Part shown: piece after piece, positions 50,190-60,994 of the stretch
Position numbering within the stretch: the first letter of the stretch is position 1
Layout of the letters: each line of letters opens with the position of its first letter
Origin: Plectrocnemia conspersa
Lineage: Eukaryota > Arthropoda > Insecta > Trichoptera > Polycentropodidae
DNA length: 64,000 bases
Direction of reading: 5' to 3'
Assembly (NCBI GenBank): GCA_009617715.1
Contig: VTFK01000015.1
Location: forward strand, 186,001 to 250,000
Program-made: the position numbers and the translations under genes
Notes under the pieces: model-generated
What the model was told of the DNA's origin: nothing
The model's input: only the letters and a program-made list of their open reading frames with translations
Databases searched by the model: none

Positions 50190-50915
50190 TAAGTTATAAT
50201 TTTACACCTTTAATAATAATAGTTTATTCGTAATAGGGCTATTTATTTTTTTATTTAATAATACATGAATACATTTTTTAAGTGTAAGGGTAAGAATTAA
50301 ATAATAAGGATAAGTTGGTCCATGTATAAGAATATGGAGCATCTCCAGAAAAGTTGTTCGTGCATCTTGATATATAAATACTTCTACTTATTTATTGCAA
50401 TATGATTTTGTAAATCTAAATTAAATTATATCGTTTGCATACTATCGTGTAGGAACATAAACTTTTTGGATAGAGGTCACATTTTTGGCTTTCGTTCTTG
50501 GCAAGCTTTATACAATCCATATAAGAAAATTGCACCGTTTCAGAAAAATCCTGTTTTATAAATTATTCGTTATAGACTCATATATTATACAAATTTTCTT
50601 ACAAACTAATAAAATAATTTTTTACTTTTCTACATAATTAGCAAATATAAAAATGTTTTTTTTTATCAAATCGGGCATCAAATATCTTATAATATATAAA
50701 ATATCGTAAAATTTAGGTTCGCCAAATCATATAAGATAAATATATGTACTGGTACCATTAGTAACAATTTAAAAACTATGTATCAAACAATATAAAGTTT
50801 ATTGATAATTAGTCATTAAATATTTATAAATCTTCAGTAGTATCAACGAAGTTATAAGCAGGGTTATCAAAAGTTGTAGATGATTAGGGAGACGAAACGA
50901 AAATATAAATACTTT
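50190..50915. other. AT-rich noncoding stretch
   Basis: May include the 3' untranslated end of the pogo-type element to the right. No terminal repeat could be placed. Confidence 0.4.
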
Positions 50916-50920
50916 TAGGG

Positions 50921-51580
50921 GAAAGGGTATAGCATCCGAGAAGAATCTCTTTAGAGTGTTCTGCTATGTAAGTTTATTTATTCTTGATAAATTTATCGGT
51001 AGCATCGTAAAAGTACATTCATATGCCGTTTCACTTTACTTAACCTTTTAACTATATTCAGAAGAATAGATTTTTGTGTTAATATAGCCGCATTCATTTC
51101 GGGAAACATATCGGATAAACCCTTTACAGTGAACTTATTTTGTCATTTTTTCAATATTTCCACTTCCATCTTCCAAATGTTATTGCTCATCCAACTCTAT
51201 TAGATTTTAGCTAGTTAACTCTCCTTCGGCATATTTATCTAAATTTTCAATTTAAATAAAAAAAAAACAGATTGGCAAGTCCCAGCATTAGGTGAATTTG
51301 CTCGTTTTGGTCAAAACCTTCGAAATTATTCATAAAACATTTTTGGAATTTTTATCATATGCTTTGAATACACTCCTCTGTCACTTTCTCTCGTGCTAAT
51401 TTAATGTTCTTTATGCAGTCAAAAATTTTGTATCGTAGCTAAGGTCCCCTGATCCATTTGCTGGCCTGGGACATTATCAAGCAGTAGGGTAATTTGCAAC
51501 GGAACATTTTTTTCTAGTCAATTATGCTTGACCGAGGGTATGAAGCAGTTGATGAACCATTACACAAATAAAGCTTCAGT
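50921..51580 (-). pseudogene. pogo/Tigger-type DDE transposase remnant
   Basis: On the minus strand the reading begins at about 51580 with TEALFV, then WFINCFIPSVKHN, LEKNVPLQITLLLDNVPGQ and MDQGTLATIQNF. This is the pogo/Tigger (CENP-B/jerky-like) catalytic domain: xxLFxxWFxxxFIPxVKxYL, the LLLDNAPGHP block with its catalytic Asp, and the PMDQGVIATFK block. The usual ~30 residues between GHP and MDQG are deleted. After a decayed gap, FTVKGLSDMFPEMNAAI (about 51110), KVKRHMNVLLRCYR (about 51030) and TLKRFFSDA (about 50930) match the family's C-terminal tail. Multiple stops and shifts show the copy is dead. The N-terminal CENP-B-like DNA-binding region is absent, so the element is internally deleted. 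Confidence 0.85.
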
Positions 51581-51603
51581 TAATAAAAGGATAGCTACAA
51601 AAA

Positions 51604-51698
51604 AATCACCGATTCGGTACATCTCCGCGCTGGAGAGCTGGTCGTAAGTCCGAGCGATCGTTAAACAGGTCGGTCGTTAAGTAACGTACGTGTTACTG
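51604..51698 (-). repeat. Candidate terminal region of the pogo-type element
   Basis: GC-richer stretch with three related strings (GTCGTAAGTC, ATCGTTAAAC, GTCGTTAAGT). Read on the minus strand it begins CAGTAACACGTACG and continues TTAACGACCGACC. Tigger/pogo elements often start CAGT and have tandem CGACTTACGAC-like motifs near their ends. It sits just upstream of the transposase remnant in the same orientation, so it is probably the 5' terminus. A TA target duplication is not evident. Confidence 0.4.
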
Positions 51699-51699
51699 G

Positions 51700-53475
51700 T
51701 TTATACCATTTTTCTGTTTACAATATAATATAATAAAACATATGATTATAAAATAAAACATTGTTGGTAACAATTTAAGGGAGAATTTTTTTTTATCAAT
51801 TTAAGTCAACGAATAAAATAATAAAAAAGAAACAATAAATTATTTGCAAATTAAGGTGCATTTAGCTTGAGATCTGAAACCGTTTATATAATATGTATTC
51901 TTCGGTCTCTAAAGCAATATATGCTTTAACATTCTGTCCATATACCTTAATTTATATCTCTAATATACATATGAGAGCAAATAGTTGTATATTGTAGTAT
52001 TGTCTGACAGTACTATACAATTAATATAAACATTTCTAATATAAGTTAATAACATTTATACATTTTTATTAACAAGTATTATTTAATGATTTTTTATTAA
52101 GTTTTAAGAATTTAATACTTTGATTAATTAAACAAGCAAATTTCACTTGTATCTTTGTTGTAATTTATGAAAATGCGGTGTTTCAGATAATTAAGTTCTG
52201 TAAATTTAATTCACACAAGAAATTATAAAACAATTTTCTCTAGGCAGCACGACATATTTTTTAAACAATAAATATAGTAACAGAACCAATATTTCAAGAT
52301 AATTAAGACCGATTTTCTCCTGATTTTCTAGATTTTTCTTTGAAACGTCTTGGATTAAAAATAGGGATATCCAAAAGAGAAAACAGGCAATACCAATTTA
52401 CCGGTATTATTATTTTTTTTGTTGTTCATTTATTCAAAGTCAAAGTAAATGCTATTTTGCTGAATTCATGCTGTGGTATTATATATTCAAGGTTTCAAGA
52501 GTCGAAGATGTAGTAAAAATTGTGGTTTTTATATTTTTTTTGAAATATAATATTTAATAACTTAATAACCAACCATATCAAATTTAGACTTAAGTTGCCG
52601 ACATTTATGACTAATTATCCGTTCGTCTGTTCATGCATATTTCCTATTTCAAACGATAATAAACTCCTAAACAAGCTTTCTTAGATTCAAGTACTTCTAA
52701 GAATACTGTATACTCTCTGTATACTGTAAACTCTTTTTTTTAACAAAATGGACTTGACCCACTTTTAAAATCAACGGCTCATATTTATTTTATACTTATT
52801 CATTTTTTTATCAGTTACGATTTTTAGATTGGGGTGCGAATAAAATTTTAAATCTGATTTTTCTAAAAACATTAATTTATATAATATTATTTTAAATATT
52901 GCACATTTAATATTTATTTTGAAATATATTGGTAATTTATATTTTCGAAAGATATATCTCTCGAATATTTTAACTCATGTTTAAAATAACATAAATGAAA
53001 TTTTATATAATAATATTTTTGTAAATATTAAAGAATACGTAAATACTTTAATAAGTAAATACGTAAATACTGCATAATATTTTTTACACTGATATCCTAC
53101 ACCAATACCACTACATAGGTTGATCCCTTACAATGAGCATTATTTTATTCCCTGCTTCTGCTTTCAAGCAATACGGGAATCGTCGTTTTGTAGTTATAAG
53201 CAATAAAAATATCGTTTTCAGCAAATAAAATGTACGGATTCAAAAAAATACATTTTTTAGTACAAACAGTAGTTTATTTTGTATTACCGATATTAGTAGT
53301 ATCGGCACTACTGGTATTGCAATCTGACTCAAAACCTAGCTTTAAAAATTCTAAACATCTTAAATTTTCTTTGTGTCATTAAGAATATATTACTTTTGAT
53401 GTTTTCATAAAAAAAATCATGGTTGATATTTAAATTATGTTTGCAGTAACATTCATGAATCACCCTTTACATATT
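51700..53475. other. AT-rich noncoding stretch
   Basis: A small hairpin (CCGAT/ATCGG near 53286) and a TAGTA-rich pocket are the only structures. No gene. Confidence 0.5.
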
Positions 53476-53479
53476 ATAT

Positions 53480-53790
53480 GATATTTATGAAACCACGAAG
53501 AGGATGAGCCGCCCGCAGGCCATACACATTATGAATTATAAAACAGCATTAAACCGGAGGCAATCTTTACGATACACACATTTTATGACCTAGCGTTAGT
53601 TTAGCGCGCCAAGTCAATGAATAAAATCGGCAGAGGCGCGATCTGCTTAAGCATTTAACGCCTTGTCCTTTTTGGTTGCAAATCTGGCCGCACTTTTCTG
53701 CACGTTTTACGGCCGCTGTCGTAAAACTTGTCTCCGAATAGGTTTTCCCGTCGGCATTAAAAAAACATTAACCCCTAACAACTATCAATG
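53480..53790. promoter_or_regulatory. GC-rich island, putative cis-regulatory block
   Basis: Mixed-composition, single-copy block with GATGAGCCGCCCGCAGGCC, ACAGCATTAAACCGGAGGC, CGTTTTACGGCCG and TTTTATGACC. Noncoding in all frames. Function is inferred. Confidence 0.4.
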
Positions 53791-53794
53791 GTCT

Positions 53795-54355
53795 CACAGG
53801 CCGCTTATATTATTTTTTTGTTTTAACCATTTAATCCGATAGAACTCTTAGATTGTTCATTAAAGCGACAAATAATGCAATGGTACATCCTAAGATGCTG
53901 AACGTTTGTAAAAAAAAACAGCAATGCAGCCGCATACGCATAACTCAAATTGATAACATTAATAAAAGATGGGCAGTTGTGATTTCTCAACCTATAAATT
54001 AATCTAATCTAAAATATGTGTTTGCGATTTAGTTTGCAAAGTTAGGCCCTAAGTTAAGAAATGCTATCTAAAAGGTAATGCTACAAATCTATTTATAGGT
54101 CATATGATATATACATCATTCTAACATATGTATATATAAAAACATGTAGAAATAATAAGAAGATACGAACTAGTAGTTCTTTAATATATAGTATAATAAT
54201 AATATTAAATAATATAAGCTTAGTCATTTTGAACAAGCTGCATTAAAATTTAATTTATAAATTAATTGCTTAGAAATAAAGCTAGATGGAAGTTTTGAAA
54301 GCGATAACTAAATCCTAATAAATGTTTAGAAAAGATTGTGGTATATTATAGACTG
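53795..54355. other. AT-rich noncoding stretch
   Basis: Nothing recognised. Confidence 0.5.
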
Positions 54356-54359
54356 AGCG

Positions 54360-54550
54360 ATGATTAAGAAGCGATGTCCTCTGGGTCTGGATGACCCGCT
54401 AAGGTCTCTCGTGTTTGTTATTGTTATTTGTTCTCGGTCTCCATCATAAAGCTTAATCATCTGTTGATGTGACAAAGTGTTAAATCTTTTATACTCTTGA
54501 TTCGAGACGTTTCAGGCGAATCAAGGATCGGTCAATTTCATCGCCTGCAT
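54360..54550. repeat. Diverged dispersed repeat, copy B
   Basis: Shares ordered blocks with 7985-8225 in the same orientation: CCGCTAAGGTCTCTCGTGT, GTGACAAAGTGTTAAATCTT and CAATTTCATCGCC. The identity of the family is unknown. Confidence 0.5.
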
Positions 54551-55250
54551 ATTTGACTAACGAAATATTAAATTATGAAGCTGAAAGATATAAATATTTC
54601 GAGATCGTTAATGTAGGGGTAGATTACAGTAACGGTTTTTACGCCAGAAAGACGCATTGTCGATTGCATTCCTTATGCACAAATGACTGTTTTTATGCTC
54701 ATATTAATTTTGTGAATATGGACATACTTAAAGGTGAACGTGTATTCTAAAAATTCATCAGTGGTTCTCAAACTAATTTTATTTTATTAAATTTTAGGTG
54801 ATTTTAAAACGTGAATCATTTTATAGTTAACCTTTAATTATATGTATATGTAATTAAATGTCCACGATTATTTGAAAAATTAAAATTTAACTATGATTCT
54901 CAAACTATTTTCATATTATTAAATTCTAAAAGTAATTTAAAAAGCGAATGTGTATATGCTTATATATTTAAAATTTTAAATTATTTAAAAAATGTCACTC
55001 ACCAGAAACAAGTGCCTCATATTTTTGTAGATGGTCGACCAATAATAAATTATTCACTTTTATATATTATTTGTATAACCACAAAATTAAGCTATAAACA
55101 CTAATTTTAATTATACACTGCTTAATTCTAACACATACACTAAATTATATACACTTAGATTTATTATAAACACTATTTTTATTTATACACTGCTTAATTT
55201 TAACACATCTGAATTTTTTTATATTTAGAGCACAAAGTACTAATATTTAT
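54551..55250. other. AT-rich noncoding stretch beside the piggyBac remnant
   Basis: Contains two copies of a TACACTGCTTAATT(C/T)TAACAC motif (about 55114 and 55177) that make an approximate 63-bp tandem repeat. This may be 3' flank or untranslated sequence of the adjacent minus-strand transposase remnant. The 65-codon plus-strand open frame at 54553-54750 is unrecognised. Confidence 0.4.
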
Positions 55251-55254
55251 TTTT

Positions 55255-55380
55255 TTAAATGATATGCTTAGAAACACTCCCCGATGTGCAAAGAAACTTG
55301 ACATTCTTTGCACATGTAAATTGTGCAGCACAAACTTTACACTTTCTTCTCAGACTTTGTTTAAAATGCAAATCCTCAAA
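55255..55380 (-). pseudogene. piggyBac-type transposase C-terminal Cys-rich domain remnant
   Basis: The minus-strand frame from 55380 reads FEDLHFKQS, then LRRKCKVCAAQ, FTCAKNVKFLC and TSGSVSKHII, and stops at 55255-55257. PiggyBac transposases end in a cysteine-rich zinc-binding tail of the form RRKCKVC...YxCxxCxVxLCxxxCFxxYH, preceded by HF. The RRKCKVC start, the inner C and the VxLC-like string are all here, with a deletion of some residues and one C lost. The tail binds zinc and contacts the element ends. Only the last ~41 codons survive. It sits just outside the left end of the inverted duplication as visible here. Its partner in the right arm, if present, would lie beyond the window. 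Confidence 0.65.
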
Positions 55381-56204
55381 ATTATGTCACAAATAATCCC
55401 TAACGTATTTTGTAATATATATAGCAATGGTTAAATACTATTTAAAATCACTTTATAATACACAATTAATTATTATATGGGAATGAATGAATTATTTTTA
55501 AATTATGAATGAAAACACTAGAAAATTAACTCAAAATTAAGTTATTTGTAGTTTAAAATCTATTTAAATGGTTAAATATTCATACTAGTCACTTTATAAT
55601 GCAAAATAATTAAAAACATTAAAAGGGATATTATTATAAGAAATATGAACGTATAGACTTATTCGAGAAAAATATAACGAAAACTACTGATTTTTTAAAT
55701 ATTTCGAAATGCATCTAGACAAGTTTAAGATTATGCTTCATGGATAATAAACCATAAGGATTAGAAACACAAATGTCAGCAAACAAAAAAACATTTTTTA
55801 TCAAAGGTTGACGACCCCTGTGGAGTGGAATTTGGTTTGTCTATTTTTATAATATCTATCTCTAATTCAAATAATTTTAATGCAAGTTCGTTTGTTATAT
55901 TTTTAGAATATTTATCTCTAATTCGATTTATTTTAATAAGAGAGTGACTCGAAGGTCAGTGACCTTTGTAATGATGTTGACCTTCTAAATGTATAATGTC
56001 GATGATTTGATGTTTATTTATATTAAATATAATGTTTGAATCTAATTTATATGTGCCAAAATTACGAAATTTACAAATGACGTTCTTCCGTCGAAAATAG
56101 TGAAAAAATAAATATTTTTATCACATATCGATAATATGTGAATGTATAATGCTATATCTTAAAGTTACTTGAAAAAAAACGTAACATAATACATACACAT
56201 TTTT

Positions 56205-56310
56205 GATAATGAAATCCCATACTTCAGAGGACGCCACCGTGGTGTATGCTTTGAATAACGCATGGCAAATGAAGGACGCCGACGTGGCGTATGCAGTGGG
56301 TAACGGGTTA
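56205..56310. mobile_element. piggyBac-like terminal segment with TTAA, left arm
   Basis: Two diverged copies of GGACGCC(A/G)(C/A)CGTGG(T/C)GTATGC lie at about 56229 and 56274, followed by AGTGGGTAACGGG and then TTAA near 56307. Read inward this is TTAA-CCCGTTACCC..., a TTAA target followed by a CCC-type terminus with subterminal repeats, as in piggyBac-like elements. The matching right-arm copy also keeps TTAA (near 63150). It could be the 5' end of the element whose transposase tail is at 55255-55380. Confidence 0.45.
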
Positions 56311-56453
56311 AAGTAACTAAAAAATAAGTGTGTAAATAATCAATTTATGTCTAAACATAAGTAAATAAACAGGTATTTCAAATTTATAAATAAATAAATA
56401 AAAAACAGAGCAAAAGTTTCAAGATATCGTGAAAAAAAAAATGTAAAGATAGT

Positions 56454-56782
56454 GTTGCGATCCGAGGATAAATATTGAGATGCGCATGCGCGGCTCTTGT
56501 CACCGAGCGGTGTTCGAGTTGCGGACGGCGGCGATCGAGACGGTCGTCGTCTGTTTAAATAACACCTATGTATATGTATATATAGTGTTACGTGGACCGT
56601 TGCACCAGCTTGAGAAATGAAAATCACGCGAATTGTTTTTACACGGCGCCATTACTAAGGAGCGATAACGCTGAACCCTAAAGAGGTCATGGACGAACCC
56701 CCACTATCGACCTGCGCGAGAGTCGGGTCGTAATCGCGAGACGCGCGCGTGCGCATCTCAATATTTACCCCCAGATCGCAAC
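56454..56782. mobile_element. Nested 329-bp inverted-repeat element, left arm
   Basis: The left terminus GTTGCGATCCGAGGATAAAT and the reverse complement of the right terminus, GTTGCGATCTGGGGGTAAAT, remain similar for about 39 bases (roughly 4 differences). GAGATGCGCA lies inside both ends. The interior is GC-rich with GGCGGCGATCGAGACGG. It has no transposase, so it is a MITE-like element that inserted before the arms were duplicated, because the right arm has it too. No clear target-site duplication is visible. Confidence 0.7.
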
Positions 56783-56996
56783 AATATACAAAAAGTTTGC
56801 GATCGCCGTAGTCTTTTAGCGAAGCGTCTGCCGCACGAATTATTTTTTTGTTTTTGCTTTCCGCCATCACATATACGAGCTTATATTGAAAAGTGCGTTT
56901 TAAGCTAGGTTTTCCATATATATAGGTAGTCCATTTATTTCACTTTTCATAATATATCAAGAAAATTGGAAAAACTTTAATCTCAATGATATTTAG
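56783..56996 (-). other. Conserved leader with small open frame MAESKNKKIIRA
   Basis: On the minus strand an ATG at 56868-56870 opens MAESKNKKIIRAADASLKDY before running into the nested element. The right arm has MAESKNKKIIRATNVSPKDD at the corresponding ATG (62601). The first 12 residues are kept in both copies while downstream sequence has drifted and shifted frame. It might be the start of a transposon protein interrupted by the nested insertion. No family is recognised. Confidence 0.35.
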
Positions 56997-57051
56997 CCCT
57001 TTGCGCTTGTAAGTCGACAATGTTTTGACATCGTATTCCAAGCGTTGCACT
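56997..57051 (+). mobile_element. TTAA/CCCTTTGCGC junction, left copy
   Basis: CCCTTTGCGCTTGTAAGTCG begins directly after TTAG here. In the right arm the same end reads ...GCGCAAAGGG-TTAA at 62461-62474. TTAA plus CCCTTTGC is the signature of a piggyBac-like terminus, with the left target site mutated by one base. Subterminal GTCGACAAT-type repeats follow. This junction marks where the tandem-unit part joins the outer segment. Confidence 0.5.
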
Positions 57052-57985
57052 CGTACGTCGACAATATGTCGACAAAACTTTGAATGCATTTATTGGCTTT
57101 GTGTTCAAGAAATTTTGCCAATTTAAATTTATTAATAGTAAAACAACTTCTGTTAAAAACATTTCCGTAATATTCAATTTTTACCTTATGCAAATAACTC
57201 AATAATCTTAAATTTACAAGTGTAAGTTTATTGTAAAATGTTTCATAGGAACATGCTCGTTTCGCGCGGTGTTAAGACCAAATAACCCGATGATTGACAG
57301 TTTAACGTCGTAAATTATTGCATTAAACTGATTTTTTTTCTTTAAAGGGTATCTATATTTTTATGATATGGGATGAAACGGGATTATATGCTCTAATTGT
57401 GCATAATTGTTACTCAATATTGTGTGTCTGTTATAAAATAAAGAGATTAGAAAATTTAGTATGACGGAAAAAGAGCGAGATGCAAGCAGAGCTCGCTATT
57501 TCCCTCGCTATTTGCCGATCCCTGGTCTATAGTGTTACACGAGCAAAATAACAAAGTCTAAATTATTTATTCATGTGTATTACAAAGAGATATTCAAAGT
57601 GCGTCATGGGGATTTTACAACTTTATATTTAGATTGTCCTCTATAACCGGAATATCGTAGTCCCAAAGGCGTTGAACTGATATCCTAGAGGCTACGGGTT
57701 CAGGTCCCCGCAGCAAACTAAACATTTTAATAATAAGTATGCCCTATTATCATAATTAGGCCCTAGCTACAAAGCGACAACTATTGATTGTAAGCTGTAA
57801 TTACAGTTGATAATATACACTAGATATTACTAATTTACAAACTGTGTTTTAAATCTGGTTTTTCCCATTAAACTTGTAGGCGTTGATTATGTTGTGCATA
57901 AACGGCTTTAACAATAGTTTTTCAATGACGTATATTTGATTCATCAACCTGTAGAGTGCTAAATATTGATAATTTTATATAAGTG
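57052..57985 (+). repeat. Tandem unit U1 (934 bp)
   Basis: Starts CGTACGTCGACAATATGTCG and ends AGTG just before the next unit. It contains a GAGCGAGATGCAAGCAGAGC block and a tRNA-like segment. U1 matches right-arm unit R2 almost base for base, including AATAACCCGATGATTG, GTCGTAAATTATTG, TATAGTGTTACACGAGC and CGTAGTCCCAAAGGCG. U2 and U3 differ at each of these places. No coding sequence. Confidence 0.9.
57658..57713 (+). repeat. tRNA-like segment inside U1
   Basis: GTAGTCCCAAAGGCGTTGAA then CTGATATCCTAGAGG and CTACGGGTTCAGGTCCCCGC looks like the D-to-T-arm part of a Leu/Ser-type tRNA. The GGTTCAGGTCC string at 57697-57707 is in the box B position and a CGGG/CCCG T-stem closes it. Acceptor stem and CCA context are absent, so it is not a tRNA gene. 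It may be a Pol III internal promoter relic. It recurs in U2, U3 and R2. Confidence 0.45.
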
Positions 57986-58928
57986 CGTACGTCGACAATA
58001 TGTCGACAAAACTTTGAATGCATTATCGGCTTTGCGTCCAAGCAAATTTTGCCGATTTCAATTTATTAATAGTTAAAAACTTCCGTTAAACACATTTCAG
58101 TAATATTAAATTTTAACTTATGCAAATTACTCAATAATCTTAAATTTACAAGTGTAAGTTTAGTGTAAAATGTTTCATCGGGACATGCTCGCTTCGCGCG
58201 GTGCTAAGACCAAATAACGCGATGATTGACATTTTAACGACGTCAATTATGGCATTAAACTGATTTTTTTCCTTCAAAGGGTATTTATATTTTTATGAAA
58301 TGAGATGAAACGGGATTATATGCTCTAATAATGCATAATTGTTACTCAATATTGTGTGTCTGTTATGAAATATAGAGATTAGAAAATTTAGTATGACGAA
58401 AAAAAAAGAGCGAGATGCAAGCAGAGCTCGCTATTTCCCTCGCTATTTGCCGATCACTGGTCTATGGTGTTACTCGAGCAAAATAACCTTGTCTATATTA
58501 TTTAGTCATATGTTTTACTAAGAGACATTCAAAGTGCGTCATGGGGATTTTACAACTTTATATTTGTATTGTTTTCTATAACCAGAATATCGTAGTCTTT
58601 AAGACGTTGAACTGATATTCTAGACCCTAGAGGCTACGGGTTCAGGTTCACGCAGCAAACTAAACATTTTAATAATAAGAATGCCCTATTATAAAAATTA
58701 GGCCCTAGCTACAAAGCGACATCTATTGATTGCAAGCTGTAATTACAGTTAATGATATACAATAGATATTACTAATTTAGAAACTGTGTTTTAAAACTGG
58801 CTTTTCCCATTAAACGTGAAGGCGTTGATTATGTTGTGCTTAAACGGCTTTTAACAATAGTTTTTTAATGACGTATATTTGATTCATCAACCTGTAGAGT
58901 GCTAAATATTAATAATTTTATATAAGTG
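57986..58928 (+). repeat. Tandem unit U2 (943 bp)
   Basis: Second direct copy, beginning CGTACGTCGACAATATGTCG. It differs from U1 by scattered substitutions and small indels, for example an ACCCT insertion in the tRNA-like segment and GTAGTCTTTAAGACG in place of GTAGTCCCAAAGGCG. No coding sequence. Confidence 0.9.
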
Positions 58929-59868
58929 CGTACGTCGATAATATGTCGACAAAACTTTGAATGCATTTATTGGCTTTGTGTTCAAGCAAATTTTGCCAAT
59001 TTAAATTTATTAATAGTAAAAAAACTTCCGTTAAACACATTTCAGTAATATTTAATTTTAAACTTATGCAAATAGCTCAATAATCTTAAATTTACGAGTG
59101 TAAGTTTATTGTAAAATGTTTCATCGGAACATGCTCGTTTCGCGCGGTGTTAAGACCAAATAACGCGATGTTTGACAGTTTAACGTCGTCAATTATTGCA
59201 TTAAACTGTTTTTTTTTTCCTTTAAAGGGTATCTATATTTTTATGATATAAGATAAAACGAGATTATATGCTCTAATTGTGCATAATTGTTACTCAATAT
59301 TGTGTGTCTGTTATGAAATAAAGAGATTAGAAAATTTAGTATGACGGAAAAAAAAAGCGAGATGCAAGCAGAGCTCGCTATTTCCCTCGCTATTTGCCGA
59401 TCCCTGGTCTATGGTGTTACACTAGCAAAATAACCTAGTCTAAATTAATAATTCATATGTATTACAAAGAGACATTCAAAGTGCGTCATGGGGATTTTAC
59501 AACTTTATATTAGATTGTCTTGTATAACCGGAATATCGTAGTCTTTAAGGCGTTGAACTGATATCCTAGAGGCTACGGGTTCAGGTCCCCGCAGCAAACT
59601 AAACATTTTAAGAATAAGAATGCCCTATTATTAAAATTAGGCCCTAGCTACAAAGCGACATCTATTGATTGTAAACTGTAATTACAGTTAATAATATACA
59701 ACAGATATTACTAATTTACAAACTGTGTTTTAAAACTGGTTTTTCCCATTAAATGTGTAGGCGTTGATTATGTTGTGCTTAAACGGCTTTTAACAATAGT
59801 TTTTTATTGACGCATATTTGATTAATCAACCTGTTGAGTTCTAAATATCACTAATTCTATATTAGTGC
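58929..59868 (+). repeat. Tandem unit U3 (about 940 bp)
   Basis: Third direct copy, beginning CGTACGTCGATAATATGTCG. Its tRNA-like segment at about 59540-59594 keeps GGTTCAGGTCCCC. Similarity ends near TATATTAGTGCAATAC, where single-copy spacer DNA begins. Confidence 0.85.
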
Positions 59869-60189
59869 AATACTTACAATCCTTAAACTCACTGAAAAAA
59901 GTGTGTCTTACAAAACTTTTAATCCTTTTACCGCGGATGGCTTCTATGGGTGTCATCAAGAAAATCGTCAGTACTCATTTTAACTATCCATCAAAACTAA
60001 TTTTTTAGTCACTTAAACATAGAATTGACAGCTTGAATAAATAATTTGTTCGAAACCAGAAACTCACTTAGTAAAAATGAAAATAAAATAAATAAAATAA
60101 AATAAAGAAAGATATTGTCATTCGTGGCTCACCCTATATTCCGTTTTAAATGCAACGTCTCAAACAATACTGATTATGAAATAGCATTA

Positions 60190-60620
60190 CTCCTTAATTA
60201 AATCCGACAAGGGTGCGCGCTACATACGCCACTTGGCGAACATGCCATAAGCCGAATGTAGGATTCCGCCCCGTCGCCTCTGGATAGGTGTCGAATTAGA
60301 CAGTGGAACAACGTGCGGCTACGGCGTGACGATATGAATGAACGTAATAAAACGAGAGGCTGCGGCGGCGGTCCATAAAATTAGCATCGTAAAGTGGGAC
60401 AAGGGAAACATATCGGGTCTACGCCCAAACGGGATCCAGAGAGGAAGAACAGCTGAGGGAGCGCACATTACGCGGTCGGGTGACACAATGTGGTGCGAAC
60501 CACGGAAGAGCGTACTCGAACAAGCCTTTATGGTGCGGAAAAGCGGTCGTAGGTGAGCTTATCTGCCGGCCGACACGCCGATCGGGACACTCGCGCTTTA
60601 ATGCCTTTTTAACCCTTAAC
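60190..60620. promoter_or_regulatory. GC-rich island inside the inverted-repeat spacer
   Basis: Resembles the other islands in composition and in having TTAATTAAATCC at its left edge, but it is one of the most GC-rich blocks. It has GGCTGCGGCGGCGGTCC, CGGTCGGGTGACAC and GCCGGCCGACACGCC. It is flanked on both sides by repeat arms. It could be host regulatory DNA trapped between insertions or cargo of the repeat. A 72-codon open frame (60338-60556) is probably chance. Confidence 0.35.
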
Positions 60621-60994
60621 TTAATGGTGATATCAATAAAAAAAGCATATTTTTTTAAACTTCACTTCTGCAGGGGTTATTCACTACAATATAGCGCCGA
60701 GACACTAACCTATTATGCATGCTGTACCTAGGGCAATGCTACTCGTACTTTCTTAGATGCCGTATAAGTATACGACCGGCAAACAGTGTTGCGAAACAAT
60801 ATATCATTCATCATAACAAACATCATCATTTTTTAAACTACGTAGGCGTTTTCAAAATCAACAAAATTAATTATTTTTACTATTAAGGAAAAGCAGGTAA
60901 TTATAAGATTTTTTAGTAAGTGGTTAGATATCTTTCCTACTACTATTACTCACATCCATTATTATATCATCATTCGTAATTATATTGATAAGAA

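Larger units (their letters stand above)
55440..59868 (+). repeat. Left arm of multi-kilobase inverted duplication
   Basis: From 55440 rightward the sequence is matched, in reverse complement, by the right side of the window ending at 64000. Position 55440 pairs with 64000, about 55801 with 63659, about 56229 with 63233, 56454 with 63008 and 57051 with 62428. Sample stretches differ by only a few percent (for example 3 differences in about 115 bases at 56880-56995). The arm consists of a 1.6 kb outer segment followed by three direct ~0.94 kb units. The true left end cannot be placed because the partner is cut by the window. Confidence 0.9.

Noticed and set aside
60338..60731. Two open frames in the spacer of the inverted repeat as possible cargo genes
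   Set aside because: Overlapping in different frames, low complexity ends, and no recognisable domain.
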